A stretch of 64,000 nt of DNA, from positions 58,900,001 to 58,964,000 of the forward strand of contig CM114271.1 of NCBI GenBank assembly GCA_050084515.1, in the 5' to 3' direction. The notes below the pieces were generated by a model, which saw nothing but the letters and a program-made list of their open reading frames with translations, was not told the origin of the DNA and made no database searches. A program made the translations under genes and the position numbers. The DNA is from Blasia pusilla (Eukaryota; Marchantiophyta; Marchantiopsida; Blasiales). Shown here one piece after another: positions 26,957-38,700 of the stretch. Numbering within the stretch: the first letter of the stretch is position 1; each line of letters begins with the position of its first letter.

Positions 26957-27599
26957 TCATCCATTATCAATACCAACTAAACCTAGAGATCTAGTGTGTT
27001 TTTTATGAGGTCCTTTCTGGAAACCCTTAGCAAAAATGTCTGAAGTCATCTCTGCAGTTGAAATATAATTCAAGATAATTTTTCCACTTGATATTTGATC
27101 TTTGATATAGTGGTATTGAATATCAATGTGTTTGGTGCGGTCATGATGTTTTGTAGATCTAACCAAAGCAATAGCACTCTGGTTGTCATAGAAGATCTCA
27201 GTTATCTTTTGACCAAAACCAATTTCATAAAGAAATCTTTTGATCCAAATAGCTTAAGTGCTAGTTTTAGTTATTGCAAAGTACTCAGACTTGGTACCTG
27301 AAAGAGCAACTGATTTGTTTTCTACTTGCCCAACTAACTGCTCTTCCTACAAGGAGAAAGAAAAATCCGCAAGTAGATTTTTGGGAGCCGATATTGTCTC
27401 CATAGGCAACATCAGAATATCCTTGAAGATGAAAAGGACTAGATGAGCGCTGATATTGGAGAAAGTAATTTTTGTCCCTTGGAGATACCTGAAAATACGT
27501 TTGACAACAGTCCAGTGTATAGGACCGGGATTGGTCATGAACTCTGCAACTTTGCCAACAAAATAGGCAATATCTGGGCGAGTGCACACCATTGCCCAC
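26957..27599 (-). pseudogene. Copia RNase H region, frameshifted
   Basis: SGSLMWAMVCTRPDIAYFVG leads into the RNase H domain, which reads YSDVAYGDNIGSQKSTCGFF and AVSWASRKQ in another frame. The C-terminal end reads RTKHIDIQYHYIKDQ and ends near 26957, about 20 bases before the 3' LTR, as expected. At least one frameshift separates these parts. Confidence 0.87.
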
Positions 27600-27600
27600 A

Positions 27601-28366
27601 TTAAACTTCCTGAAGCACTTTTATAAGGAATAGAAGACATTGCTGCAATGTCTGAAGGATCAAAAAGAGATTGATCTTGACTACGATGAAGGCCAAAATC
27701 AAAGGGAGTGGAGATAGGTGTGCAACCCAGCATGTTGAACTGTTTGAGTTTGTTGGTGATGTAAGTTGTCTTGTTGAGCCGGATCCATCCTTGTTGTTGG
27801 TCTCGCTCGACATGAATTCCCAGAATATGATAAGCTTCACAGATATCAGTCCTTTCAAACTCTTGGCGGAGCTTCGTAAAATAAAATAAAATGAAGCAGC
27901 GCAGAAGTGGAGCTGGCGATGACAGTGTCATCGATGTAGAGAGCAAGGATCAGAAAATTGGAGTCCTTGTTCAAATGTAAATATTAGAGTCAGCAGTGGT
28001 GCTGACAAAACCAATGTCGAGTAAAATAGAGTGACAATGTTCATACCACATACGGGCTGATTGCTTCAAACCATGAATGGACCTTCCGAGAAGGCAGACT
28101 AAGTTATGGTGGGGAACTGGCAAGCCTGGAGGAAGGGCCATGTAGATCTTGTGTTGCAAAAATCCATATAGAAAAGCATAGATTACATCTAATTGATGTA
28201 AGTCCAGGTTGAAATAAGCACCGATAGCAATAAGAATATGAAGAGATTAACGTTTAACAGTGGGAGAAAAGGTCTCTTCGTTATCAAGATCAGGAACTTG
28301 AGTAAATCCCTTAGCAACCAGACGGGCTTTGTACTTGTGGATCGTGCCATCCACATGAGGTTTAAT
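27601..28366 (-). pseudogene. Copia reverse transcriptase, several stops and a frameshift
   Basis: Continues in the integrase frame past the [18 protein letters not shown], then a second TAA after the Thr-Val-Lys-Arg of the catalytic region, then YMALPPGLPVPHHNLVCLLG and SIHGLKQSARMWYE, with a further stop near 27971. The catalytic box reads YIDD at 27927-27938, in a different frame from the downstream ORF that resumes at FERTDICEAYHILGI and continues through LNKTTYITNKLKQF. RNA-dependent DNA synthesis activity must be lost. Confidence 0.9.
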
Positions 28367-30109
28367 TTAAAAAATCCAATGGCAACCTGCTGTGCTTTGA
28401 TTAGGAGGAAGGGGAACCAAAGTCCAAGCCTTCATTCGAGCCATATTCTGAAGTTCAATAGAAATGGTAGCCTTCCAATGTGAAGAGTCGGGTCCAGAGA
28501 TAGCCTCTTCATAAGATTGGGGTTCAAGAAAAGAACTGGTAGAAGAGAGCAAGGCCCAACGCTTCTCTGCAACGCACTTCTCGTTCTTCTCAGCTTCAAT
28601 AAGTGCATCATAACGCTCAACAACCCGAGTAATACGAGGACTTTTTCTTTGAGCAAGAGGAGGAGTAGGAGCTCGTGGTCTTCTTTCATAGTAAAGATGG
28701 GTACGCCCATGACCAGGTATGGGGTGTGCAGTGGAAGAGACTGTTGGTGAAGGCATATCCTTTGACTGTAGTAGACTTGAAAAGGGTTGAACTCCCATTG
28801 AATAAGACATGGAAGGAGAGGGAGTTCCCACTGAGGGAATAATTGGAGAAGTAGCACAAATAGGCAAGGAAGTTTGAGGATTAGGAGACGATTGAAAAAA
28901 TAGAGGATCAGATTTGATAGCAAGATATTTTGCATCAAAAGAAGCGAACGGTGGAGTGGTCTGAGTAGTATGATCTTCAAGAACAACAACATCATAGGAG
29001 AGAATGATAGTTTTGTCTCTCAGCCTCTCGAGACGCAAGGCTTTGCTTTGGTCATTGTAACCAAGGAAAATGCATTCCTCAGTGCAAAAATCTAGCTTTG
29101 AATGAGGATTATTGATTCTAGCAAAAGCAGGACTTCCAAAAATACGAAGATTAGATAACATAGGTTTACGATTAAACCATAACTCATATGGTGTTTTGGA
29201 AAGTGGCAATGCTTTACTCGGAAGACGATTTTGCAAATAATTAGCTGTGACCAACGCTTCACCCCAATAAGTCTTGGGGAGAGAAGAATAGAAAAGCATA
29301 GAACGTACATAATTAGCAAGATTTCTGTTCTTACGTTCTAAAACACCATTTTGTTGTGGTGTGTGGGGAACAGTGAACTGCCTGGAGATTCCTTGAGAAT
29401 GGTAGAAGTCTAAGAAAGCAGATGACCTATATTTCCCACCATTGTCAGATTGCAATGTCTGAATGCATCGAGGTTGATGTTGTGTCTCTACATTAGCCAC
29501 AAATTGAGTGAAACGGGAAAAAGCTTCGGATTTGAAATAGAGGAGATAAACAGTAATATATCGGGAGAAATTGTCAATAAAGACCATGAAATAATGAAAA
29601 CCCAAATGAGTAGGGGGAGAAATAGGCCCGCAAATATCTGTATGAACTAATTCTAAAACATTGAGAGCCCTATAAATTGGAGTAGTGTTAGAAAAAGGTT
29701 TGCGAGTCTGCTTGCCATGTAGGCAGGCTTGACATGAAGAAATCTAAGAGGAATTATGCCGTGGAAGACTGCCAGCCATTTGCTGATTTTGAAGTTGAGA
29801 AACACGAGCGGCGCTGATGTGACCCAAACGGTGATGCCACAGATCAGTGATCATGGGAAGAATCGCAGCGGCAGTTGTAATGGGAGAAAATCGGGAGGGT
29901 GGAAGGACAGCTTCTCCGAGTTTGTACAAATTATTGATTAAATAACATTTTGTGATGATCTGGTTTGTAGAATCGTGGAGTATGCACTTTCCGTTATGAG
30001 TCAAGGTAGATCCTCTTGAAGTGTCTAGTTGCTTGACTGAGAAAAGATTTGTCTTCAAGCTTGGTATAAATAGAACATTCCAAAGAATGTATCGAATATC
30101 GTTAGTCAA
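28367..30109 (-). pseudogene. Copia GAG-pre-integrase and integrase, one internal stop
   Basis: LWHHRLGH and CQACLHGK form the His2-Cys2 zinc domain ahead of the integrase core. An in-frame TAG at 29744-29746 lies between them. The core has all three acidic residues in context: HTDICGP, QSDNGGKY and NGVLERKNR, with the spacing expected for a DDE integrase. After the core the frame stays open through a Pro/Ser-rich stretch to EAISGPDSSHWKATISIELQ and WTLVPLPPN, the start of the copia reverse transcriptase, where a TAA at 28367-28369 ends it after CHWIF. This is the best-preserved part of the element. Confidence 0.92.
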
Positions 30110-30124
30110 AAGGATCTCAAAGTG

Positions 30125-30664
30125 TCAAGATCCTCTTATCTCCAGACTAGAATTATCACATAGGAAAACATACGAAGATTTTTCATACGGAGTGTAATTG
30201 GAAAAGTAATAAGTGGAGAAGGCCATATGATGAGTAGCACCGGTATCAAGATACCATGTGTTATCTTGAATATCTGAAGCCGAAGTTGAATAGGCAACGG
30301 TAAAGAAGAGATGAGACATAAAATTGGCTTTTACAGCAGAAAATGTGCGCTGCATTTGTTGATCTGCAAGACATTTCCGGAAATCTTTAATATGATGCCC
30401 CTTCAAATTGCAATAGAAACTCTTCATTTTCTTATAAGTGTCTTGCTGATTGGAGGATGAAGCCTGCCAATCAGCTTGATGATTGGACGATTCGTCATGT
30501 GGAATCGTCATAGAAGCAAGAACAAATTTGTCATAGAAGCAGGAAATGATTTGAAAGGACCAAATCCTTTTCGAGGAGCTTTGCCTCGACCGTAACCTCT
30601 GAACGAGCCGCCTTTCCTCGAATTGCCAAATTTGGACTTCGATTGAAAAGAGGCAGAACCTCAT
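30125..30664 (-). pseudogene. Copia zinc knuckle and protease region, degenerate
   Basis: The zinc knuckle reads SFYCNLKGHHIKDF. Compared with Cys-x2-Cys-x4-His-x4-Cys, the first Cys is Ser and the last is Phe, so metal binding should be lost. Further on, WYLDTGATHHM contains the aspartic-protease D-T/S-G-A active-site motif, with Thr instead of the more usual Ser of copia proteases. The frame stays open to a stop at 30125, then must shift to enter the integrase region. The protease would have cut the gag-pol polyprotein. Confidence 0.83.
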
Positions 30665-30696
30665 CCCATAAAAAGAGCTGAGGACAGTTCAGCAGT

Positions 30697-31295
30697 CTAC
30701 GTCTTTATTATTTTCTCCTCCCTAAGAAGGAAAGTGATCATAGATAGCAAAGTAAGGTTACTATGACCTCGCAATGAGGTCAATAAATTGCGATAACTGT
30801 TGGGTATTGATCGCATCAACGCAAGATATTGATTTCCATCAGTGGTCACCGATCCAACAGCGTGGAGTTGATCAATCAATATCCTAAATTGATGGACATG
30901 TTTGGTACCGGTATCGCCTTCTTTCATCTTAAGAGTCTGCAATTCATCTTGCAGATACATTTTTGTGACAACGTCCTAGGCTTGGTATAAAGAATCTAAT
31001 TTTGTCCAGACTTCCCTTGCAGTCGAAGTGGAACTGATATGATGAACTTGCGATTGTCAAAATGATTCGCTATGAAAGATAAGGCAATTCGGTTGAAAAT
31101 CTCCCATTCGTGGACACTCCCAGCGCCGGTGGCAGGAGCGGTAGCCGTTGCTGGCTTTGGAGTTGTACCTTCTACGATGCCTACTAAATCTTCGACATTG
31201 AGGTACAATCTCATGCGTAATCGCCAGATGTAGAAATAGGTCATGTCAAATTTCGGGATATCGTCAATCTTGAGGAACATGTTAGAATTCACCAT
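30697..31295 (-). pseudogene. Copia gag (capsid) region, frameshifted
   Basis: Starts at an ATG at 31293-31295. The N-terminal part (KIDDIPKFDMTYFYIWRLRM and following) and the second part (MYLQDELQTLKMKEGD, VHQFRILIDQL, LLTSLRGHSNLTL) match the UBN2-type gag of plant copia elements. Around 31000-31030 the frame shifts: a different frame reads REVWTKLDSLYQA followed by a TAG, then continues into MYLQDEL. At least one indel and one stop therefore break the gene. Gag would have formed the cytoplasmic particle that packages element RNA. Confidence 0.85.
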
Positions 31296-31489
31296 CGTGA
31301 ATTGATGAAAATGATAGAAAATGGGTCAAGGACTTTGAATTCGTAAGAATCGGAAGTCCGCAGCCACCAAGCAATCAAAAACGAGAAAGATGTTTGAGAA
31401 GAAGGCGTCCCCTCTACTCTAGGAATGTTGAAGCGTCCCTCAAATTCCAATCCTTTCTTGAAAACATAAGAGTAGTGACTAGCGACCAG

Positions 31490-31501
31490 GCTCTGATACC
31501 A
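31490..31501 (-). other. Primer-binding site, initiator methionine tRNA type
   Basis: Directly inside the 5' LTR the minus strand reads TGGTATCAGAGC. This is the standard primer-binding site of plant Ty1/copia elements, complementary to the 3' end of initiator tRNA-Met, and it fixes the orientation of the element. Confidence 0.93.
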
Positions 31502-31798
31502 TGTGAAAATTGAAAATACGTTTTGTACTATCTGTGTTTTCTGTCTATGTTGATAGATTAAAAGCCGATACGTAAGTAATACAATCTGCGCTAAAGTAAG
31601 AGCCGTAATCAAAAGACATGACGATAACTGTGTCACTTCATAAATGTCTCATAGCTATCTATCAATTCGCAAGATGAAACGTTACTAGCAGTAATCAATG
31701 GTAATAAGCAAAACATTGATCCTAAACTAATCTAGACCGTTAGTATGGGTTGATCCCTGTGATCAATTTTTAGATTAGTACTCTGATGATTTCCTACA
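31502..31798 (-). repeat. 5' LTR of the copia element
   Basis: In element orientation this LTR begins TGTAGGAAATCATCAGAG and ends AATTTTCACA, and it is followed at once by the primer-binding site. It aligns along its length with 26604-26936. It is 297 bases, shorter than its partner, which carries extra bases near both ends. It would have contained the element's promoter. Confidence 0.93.
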
Positions 31799-31803
31799 TT
31801 GAG

Positions 31804-34800
31804 CACCAAACGGTGTCTCAGAGGCACGGGATGGAATGGGAGTTTGGCGTTGGAACTCGAAACCCAAACCTGACCCAAGGGAGTGGACTTTGTATGCCAC
31901 ACTTGGATTCCGACCCGAGATTCACTTTGTGCGAGTCTCGGTTAGGGACTCATTGGATGTCCATCGGACAGTTGGAACCGCCATGCGCGAAACACCGTTT
32001 GAGGTTCCTGAACCGACCAGAAAGTATGTCCCAAGTCTTGCAAGACTTACGCGTGTTGTAAACCGTGAAACAAGGAAGGTTGAGCTTGATGAGAGACCAA
32101 GACGAGAACTCGGAAAGTTAGCCGGCTGATTGATCCAAGACCCAACTAACCAGAGTGTGTGTTTGGATGCAGATCAGCGTTGAGAGCGTGACCTACTGAA
32201 CGTACACTTCTGCAACAACAAGATTAACGTTCAAGGAGAGTAGGCGCACGACACATATGGCATAATTGGCATTAATTAAGGGAAGGAAGAGTATTGCAAA
32301 TTTGAGGGAGTATTCATTGCCACAAATGGAATGGTGGTGGCTGCTCTTAAGGAGAGTTTTAAAATGACACTAGATATTTGTGAGCGATTGCAAAGATATA
32401 GGTTTCTTAAGCAACGTGCAAGGTTCCCAAGTGACATGTTTACACCATTCACCAATCTAGGAGCCTCATGTAATTTGCATGTTGTGAGATTCAACTCCCG
32501 ATTCCCAAATTTATTATACTCAATCAACTTTTTGACTCAAAGAAGTTAAATAAAATCCGAAATAAGGCTTTTCCTAGAATTGCAAGTAAAACTAGGGCCG
32601 CCTCCCCCAAAATAAAACTCACCTATTCTAACTAGTGAAGTTAGCCACTTTCATATTGAAATATCTTCATGCACTGCCACAATGTGATGTCAATTAGTGT
32701 TATACGAATGGGTAGTAAGAAATTAATCATATTACACACAAAATCTTTTTCTTCTTCAGGTAGATTTTTTTTTTTCCCGGGTTGCCACGTGTGGACCTAA
32801 AAGGTGTTTGCGAGTAAGAAGGTTTCCGATTCTAATAAAGATGTAGAGAGTGTGCCTCTCCTAATAGAAAAGAACCTATAAAAGAAAACTCAACTTTATT
32901 ATAAGAAAAACAGAACAGATTCGCTCGCACCATTTGATGTTGGTCTCAAGATTCGCTTTACGGATCGACATTGCTAAGCAACTATGAGGGCATAGTTCAT
33001 CTGAAATAGTCGTTAGTGCACAGATTTTCTTGGCAATACTTGCGAGCTCCATAGAAGCATGCAATTGCTCACCAAGGCAATAATGTGCGGTTGTGAAGTT
33101 CACATCAGTGCGCCATTTACAGCCTTGTAGTATTATACCGCTCTTCCCGGCAATCTCGCGCTCACGCAGCGGAGCATCTATGAATGGCGATGCGTGTTTA
33201 GAAAGATTCTAGCGGGATTAGGAGAAACTGAGAATTTCGCTTTTCTTGATGGGGCTATCGAAGTCCGAGGTTTGTGCCCACGACCGTTCTCACCGATGCC
33301 AACCTGGAAGCGAATGACGATAACAAGAACATTGTCATCGTTGAAGGGATTCTGGATGTGGATGACGTGAACCAGGCGCGATGACGACCGCTTTTCTTAA
33401 ATAGGGTTCGAATCCTTTTTCAGCCTTGCGTCTGTGACAGCAGGAATGCCCGCCCGCCCGACGACGACGAATGCGTACTTGTCGAGAAACAGGACGCAGC
33501 GAACCTCCACTCCATGGAATGAATGGTAGAGAAGACGAGAGAAGCCCTTATCCACTTTTTTTCGGAACAGTGCGCATTTGACAGGTTCGGTGGATGGGAT
33601 TTCACAGTCGTCGGGCCTCAGTTGGTGGAGTTCCGTTACAGATGTTGTACAATGGAATTCGTGATTCACATTTCAGCTTTTGGGCTCCGTGACGCTGCCG
33701 TGTTAGCGCTCTTCTCGGCGATGCACGTGAGCGCCGCTGCACGCGCGCGTGGTAGCAATGGCTGTAGAGGTAAGTGCCTGGAAAAGAAGCTCTCCCCCTC
33801 TGTAGCCGGGGAGCAGACTAGCCTGCGGCGCCGGAGCGAAAGCAGAGAAGATGGGGACAGACGACCAAAGCTGAGGAGATCCAGGCACGAAGGAAGTGCC
33901 AACCTTCGAGAACACGACATTTGCTGCTCGGGACAGGGTTCTTCTTGGCCTCAGCGTGTGGCTGGTTGGGCCTGCTCACTGTGGAGAGCGAAGCCTGGCC
34001 TGGCATTTTATGCAGCGAAGTGAAGAAGCCAATGGCAGTGGCGCGTAGGATCGGAGCTCCAAATCGGCCAGCAGCCCATCTCTTGATCTGCTCTGTTGGA
34101 CGCAGAGGAGGAGCTGGCTCGCCTCCGTGGGTCCACACATTTTCTGCGTCCCTCGATTCCGCGGTCGCAAACGCAAGACAAATCGTCGTCCCATGCCCAG
34201 AGCTTGTTGGTTTCTTAATAAATGGCTTTGTTGGCATCATTCTTAGACAGGATCGGTCTGCTCTGCAACTCTCCTCTCCTCCTCGAGCAGAGTAAAAGCT
34301 ACTACATAGCCGATAGTCCTCCCACGACTAGCGATTCAAACCGCGCGAGTAAGTACTTAAGTAGGTGAGAGGAAAGAAGGAGAACACTGTTGCCTCTGTT
34401 TAGCTCCTTCTCCTAGTCGAGCTAAATGCTACCTTCGCGTGGCAGCCAGGGGCCCATGCCCCATGATCTCATTGGTCCATTTATTATTACTGCTGTGCCG
34501 AAGGTACTATACTAGCGGAGGACGAAAAGACGATGGAAACCGGAGGCTTTAATTGGACTCCCTAGATCGAGTCCGTAGGGGCATTACAGAAGGGGAGGGT
34601 GACAACAATACACTGCAAGCAGCGGAGCTCGGTGACTTCTTTCACATTCACGGTTTCACCGAGTCGAGTTTCGCGAATTCGCATAGACTAGGCAGCATGC
34701 ACATCGCGGCATTGATGAGAGCTGGACCCGTAAACTACGGTACTGGCTAAGGATATAACTCGCACACGCCCGTAGCCCGCCTTCTCACACTCCATTGCTG

Positions 34801-35281
34801 CGAATTCTACGAAGGGACCGGGCCACCGTACTTCGGTGGGTGCTAGCTCCAGCTTGGCCTATCGGTTTTAATGATGCAGACTTTTCCTTTATCGATGGGA
34901 AAGCCCTACAAACGGGAGCTATAAACGGCCTGCTTTCCATACTCATTCCTATCTCTTCAGAGTCTTTTCTATTTCCGTGGCTGCACCACCGATTCTCGTC
35001 TATTCCAGATTGATCCTGGCAGTGCTGCCAAGCGACGGAGTCAAGTGCTGAACGAAGATGATCGTAGAAAGCTTCCGTACCTGCAATTCGATTCGATGGC
35101 AGTCTTCCGAGTGCCGCGCCAGTCATCCCGTAAATGATTCATGTATACGATTAATCGCCCGAAAGAAATTTACACATGGCCTAATCAATGAAGGGTACGG
35201 GCCATGTTCATAACTTCGCAGAATAGTGTTTAGTTTGTGCTTGTGAAAAATCGAAAAAGGTCGGGGGAGTGTCGCATGAAT
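31804..35281. other. Copia right flank, then GC-richer DNA; no gene recognised
   Basis: 31.8-32.3 kb continues the repeat-like flank of the copia insertion. From about 33.1 kb the DNA is GC-rich, with overlapping frames on both strands (the largest is plus 33523-34023, with an Arg/Ser-rich middle). None shows a known domain. These could be exons of an unrecognised gene or chance frames. Confidence 0.35.
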
Positions 35282-36859
35282 AAAGATGCACTTCGATAAA
35301 AACGAGTGATGGAAAACCCATCGGAAGTACAAATTTGCATGAGCGGAAAAGCCTTTCCACGCTATTTTGAGGGACACCAAGTGCCTACAAGTGGTTCTGC
35401 TTCTTAATGAAAAACGCACTCATGGCCACAAAAGCGACCGGGAGGAAAGGGAGACGGACGACGGTAAGGGAACAAACTAGACCACATGCAATGCACTCAC
35501 TCTCTTTTCCGCTCTCTGCTGGTCGTCACTCGGTCGCCTCCGATCGCATCCATCTGAACACGAAACCGACGACAGGAGGGAATCTCTTTCTCCCACGGTT
35601 GGACATCCTTAACATATAAATGACAGTGTCATCATCAAGATCTCTTCATTGAACGCTATGTCCTCCCACGGGCCTACGACTGATACTGTCCCTCACCATC
35701 GAACTCTGCTCCTTTTTTTTCCTCCCCTCTCTTTTCGGGCAGGGCGCGGCATAGCGCAGCCCGGCGTCCCGATAATAACTCTTGGTACCGGTTCTCTTTC
35801 AATGGTCGGCTCCACTACTGACTGCCCCATATTGCACGAGATCAGCTCTCGGTGCCTTCTTTTCGTGGATGAATGAATGAATAAATCACTTATTCCCTCA
35901 AGGCCCAAACTCTTGACCGTGAAATTTTCACACCTCCATGCAACCCTTCAATTTTTCCCACTTCTTTTCCTTTCTTTATTCGATCCAGTTGAACCGCTTT
36001 CTTCCCATTTCTCTCATTTCTTCGGATCTCCTGCGGCCCAACAGAACTCCACCGCGTGGACCACTCGAACATCGAAACGCGTCGCCATCCCCTCAGAAGT
36101 CCTCGCGGCATCTCGGAATATTTCGCGCCTTTCCAAACGAAGGCTTCTTGAAACCGGTAGTCCTAGTAGTTTCCCAGGCACTTTCCTTGATCATTTGCAT
36201 TTGCACAAGTGGTCTCTCGCAGAAATGCAACTGACAGGAAAGCAGGTCGCTACACCCCGGCTGTACTTACAGTCTTACACCACGGTCAAACCGGGAAAAA
36301 CGAGTCGTGATTAGCAGGTTTAGCAGGTTAGTTACCTTGACAAACAAAGAATGCCGGTAATAGTCGAACATTGACGCAGCCAATGATGGGCAGCAAGAAA
36401 ACAACCTAAGCTACGTCGCTACGAGTCTCCCGTCCCGTAGGACGGACGGGTCCATTGCAAACGGACATTTCTGCCGAATTACGAGTTAGAAGAGTTCTAT
36501 TTCTTCGCGGAAACGGGAGGGAGCGCACGATGCTGCACATGACACACAGAGCGGATTCGCATCATCTTCATCCGATATCATCGGGATCCGCGTCCTCTTC
36601 CGCGTCGCTTGCTGAATTAATGGAGGGACTTAAGAGCCCACGCAGCGAATCTTCTCTGGAGTTGCGTCTCGACTCTCGACTCTTTGTCGTCAGAGTGCGT
36701 ACCTCCCCTCCAAATCAGTGAGTCCTCACTCCTCATAGGGACATTTGTCCTTCTAGAACGCCCCCTTCTTCCTTTTCTGGTCTTGTTGTGGCCTTCGGGT
36801 TTTGACTTTTGTGTTTCCGATGGGTTTTCCATCACACGTTTTTATCGAAGTGCATCTTT
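35282..36859. repeat. Pair of 45-bp inverted repeats enclosing 1.5 kb
   Basis: 35282-35326 (AAAGATGCACTTCGATAAAA onward) and 36815-36859 are reverse complements with a single mismatch in 45 positions. The enclosed 1.49 kb is GC-richer and contains no domain I recognise. The layout resembles the terminal inverted repeats of a non-autonomous DNA transposon, but I found no matching target duplication outside the repeats. Confidence 0.85.
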
Positions 36860-37879
36860 TTGTGTCTAGAATGCATCCAGCGACCGCCAGAATTTCAATG
36901 TTTCCCGGTTCCCACTACTTGTGACCACTCTCTCTTCGTTTTTTTTTTCCCCAATTTTCGTCCTATATTTATCAAATCGCCCAGATTTCTACACACCTTT
37001 TTTTTCCTTGGCATCGTTTTTATCTCCCAGTTTTTTCCCGTGCTGGCTTGTTTGGAGGCTTTTTCCCACTTTGTCCTTTCTCTTTCAATTTCTTTCTAGG
37101 TGCTTCTACGCACTTCAACCTTTTTTTGGTTTTCCAACCAATGCTCGGCAAGAACCGGTATTCTTTGTAAAAGCAGCCGGTTGAGAATGTGTGATTTCCG
37201 ATTCAAATGTGAAACTTTAGGAAAATTTCCGACGTGAAAAGTAGGTTTTCTATGTTAAATAAAAAAAAAAACCGGCTACAATGGTGAAATTTCCGATTAC
37301 CTTGATCTTTCTCTCGGAAAAGTACCGGTATGCGTCAAAATCCTTGCCGAGCACTGTTTCGAACACACCTCACGAAGGGATTGAACTTATAGTATACCCC
37401 CACATCTCGGGAGCAACAATATCTAATAACCCCGAGTACAAAATTTATGTTGTATAGAAAGGGTTTATAAGAAAATGTTAAATTGAACCATGGTTTTGGG
37501 TTTTTTACAACTTCACTGGGACGAAAATGGGAGGAAAATTAAATTGGACGCGAGCATGAAAGAAGATACTAACGGAGTGGAGAGAGTATAAGAATATACT
37601 ACCAAAGGGAGGAGAGCATAAGAAAAAGAAAATGGAGTGGAATGGAGAGAGTAGACAGATACTAATAGGGAGGGGGAGTGAATCTAAATGTTATGATTAA
37701 ATTTAAGTTTCTTTATTAAATTGGCCCAAATTCCATTTACATCCTAGGGTTGAGAAGTGCCTACTAAATAACTTGCATTCTATTGCCTACTATGAATAGA
37801 CTTAGCACTCGAATGGTACCAAAATACGTGGTAGCAAGATAAAGAAAACCGATAAATATGGCCTTGTAGTAGGGGCCGT
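36860..37879. other. Pyrimidine-rich then AT-rich DNA, no gene
   Basis: 36.85-37.15 kb is strongly T/C-rich on the plus strand and gives hydrophobic Phe/Leu/Ser frames, an artefact of composition. 37.5-37.7 kb is purine-rich, with repeated GGAGTGGAGAGAGTA-like phrases. Confidence 0.4.
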
Positions 37880-38700
37880 AACTACTCATCATAAGAAGGG
37901 TTAGATGCATACCTACTTTGTTTAGACATATGATCTTCCACATCATAAGACAAGTGCAACTCAAGATTAGCATACAAATACCTAATTTTTTTCCAAAGAT
38001 GAATAGCTTCCATCAAGACATCATCTTCACTCTCAAAGGACCCTTCTAGATTTATTCTAAGAAGGGCATCCAGATGTTTAGTTCCTAAATAATTTTTGAG
38101 TCTATTCTTAATCATATTGTGGATGCTAAAAGTGCTCTCATATATTGCCGTACTAACTCATTGTAGACTGGCTATGTCTACTAGAATACAAAGATTAGAA
38201 TACTTGAAATTCAAAATGGAACTACAAGAAACCATAGGCCATAAATCTTTGAAGGATTCATTTTTCAATTCTATAGTTTCCTGAATTTAAATGCGAGAAA
38301 CTCACTCTTCAACGTTGGAGCCTCAAGCAAAGCAAGTTTACCACACCCATGTGAAGACCTTTCTACATCATAATGTTAACACAACATGTCCAACTCTTTC
38401 ACTCCCCAATCCCTCAACCCTACCACTTGAGAAGGTATGTGCAATGGATGCATGATCTTGAATGGCCTAATTATATCATTATCTTCAAGCCGCTCACTCG
38501 AACTCATACGGTCACAAAAGCCACTAGATATCCTATCATTGAAATATCAATAAATTAATCTTCCATGAGTCCATAAAATGTACATGCCTTTGCTTTTTGC
38601 AACGTCCCCTTATATAAAACTGAACTAATGAAAGTAATCATATTAGCACAAGCTTTCTCACCTTGATATAAATGTTGCATCAAGGTGATAGAAAAAAATT
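37880..38700 (-). pseudogene. hAT-superfamily transposase remnant, internal deletion
   Basis: The minus strand carries GEKACANMITFISSVLYKG, KAKACTFYGLM and, after a frameshift, DISMIGYLVAFVTV. These are the N-terminal part of the catalytic region of hAT transposases of the type often labelled KIAA1586- or ZMYM1-like. It then jumps to SEFLAFKFRKL and the C-terminal dimerisation domain: YSNLCILVDIASLQ, STAIYESTFSIHN, MIKNRLKNYLGTKHLDALLR, INLEG. The middle (DDE second Asp, CxxH, VRW region) is absent, and several stops are present. It adjoins the gypsy RT fragment on the same strand. A homologous copy lies at 52568-53260. Confidence 0.82.

Larger units (their letters stand above)
26604..31798 (-). 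mobile_element. Complete but inactive Ty1/copia LTR retrotransposon
   Basis: A 5.2-kb element read on the minus strand. It has two related LTRs with TG...CA ends (26604-26936 and 31502-31798) and a 5-bp target duplication TTGAG on each side (26599-26603 and 31799-31803). An initiator-Met tRNA primer-binding site sits inside the right LTR, and a purine-rich tract inside the left LTR. The order gag, CCHC, protease, integrase, reverse transcriptase, RNase H is that of Ty1/copia. Every domain has stops or frameshifts, so it cannot make its own proteins. The two LTRs differ at many positions by eye (roughly one base in eight to ten) and by indels, pointing to an old insertion. Confidence 0.96.

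Noticed and set aside
33395-33425. GGGTTCGAATCC resembling a tRNA T-arm
   Set aside because: The flanking bases pair poorly and no acceptor, D-arm or anticodon stem can be built upstream.
33523-34295. 166-codon and 124-codon plus-strand frames as a host gene
   Set aside because: Equally long frames overlap them on the minus strand, and none has a recognised domain or splice structure.
36809-37184. Hydrophobic Phe/Leu-rich open frames that look like membrane proteins
   Set aside because: They are produced by a T/C-rich tract and appear in overlapping frames; no start context or domain.
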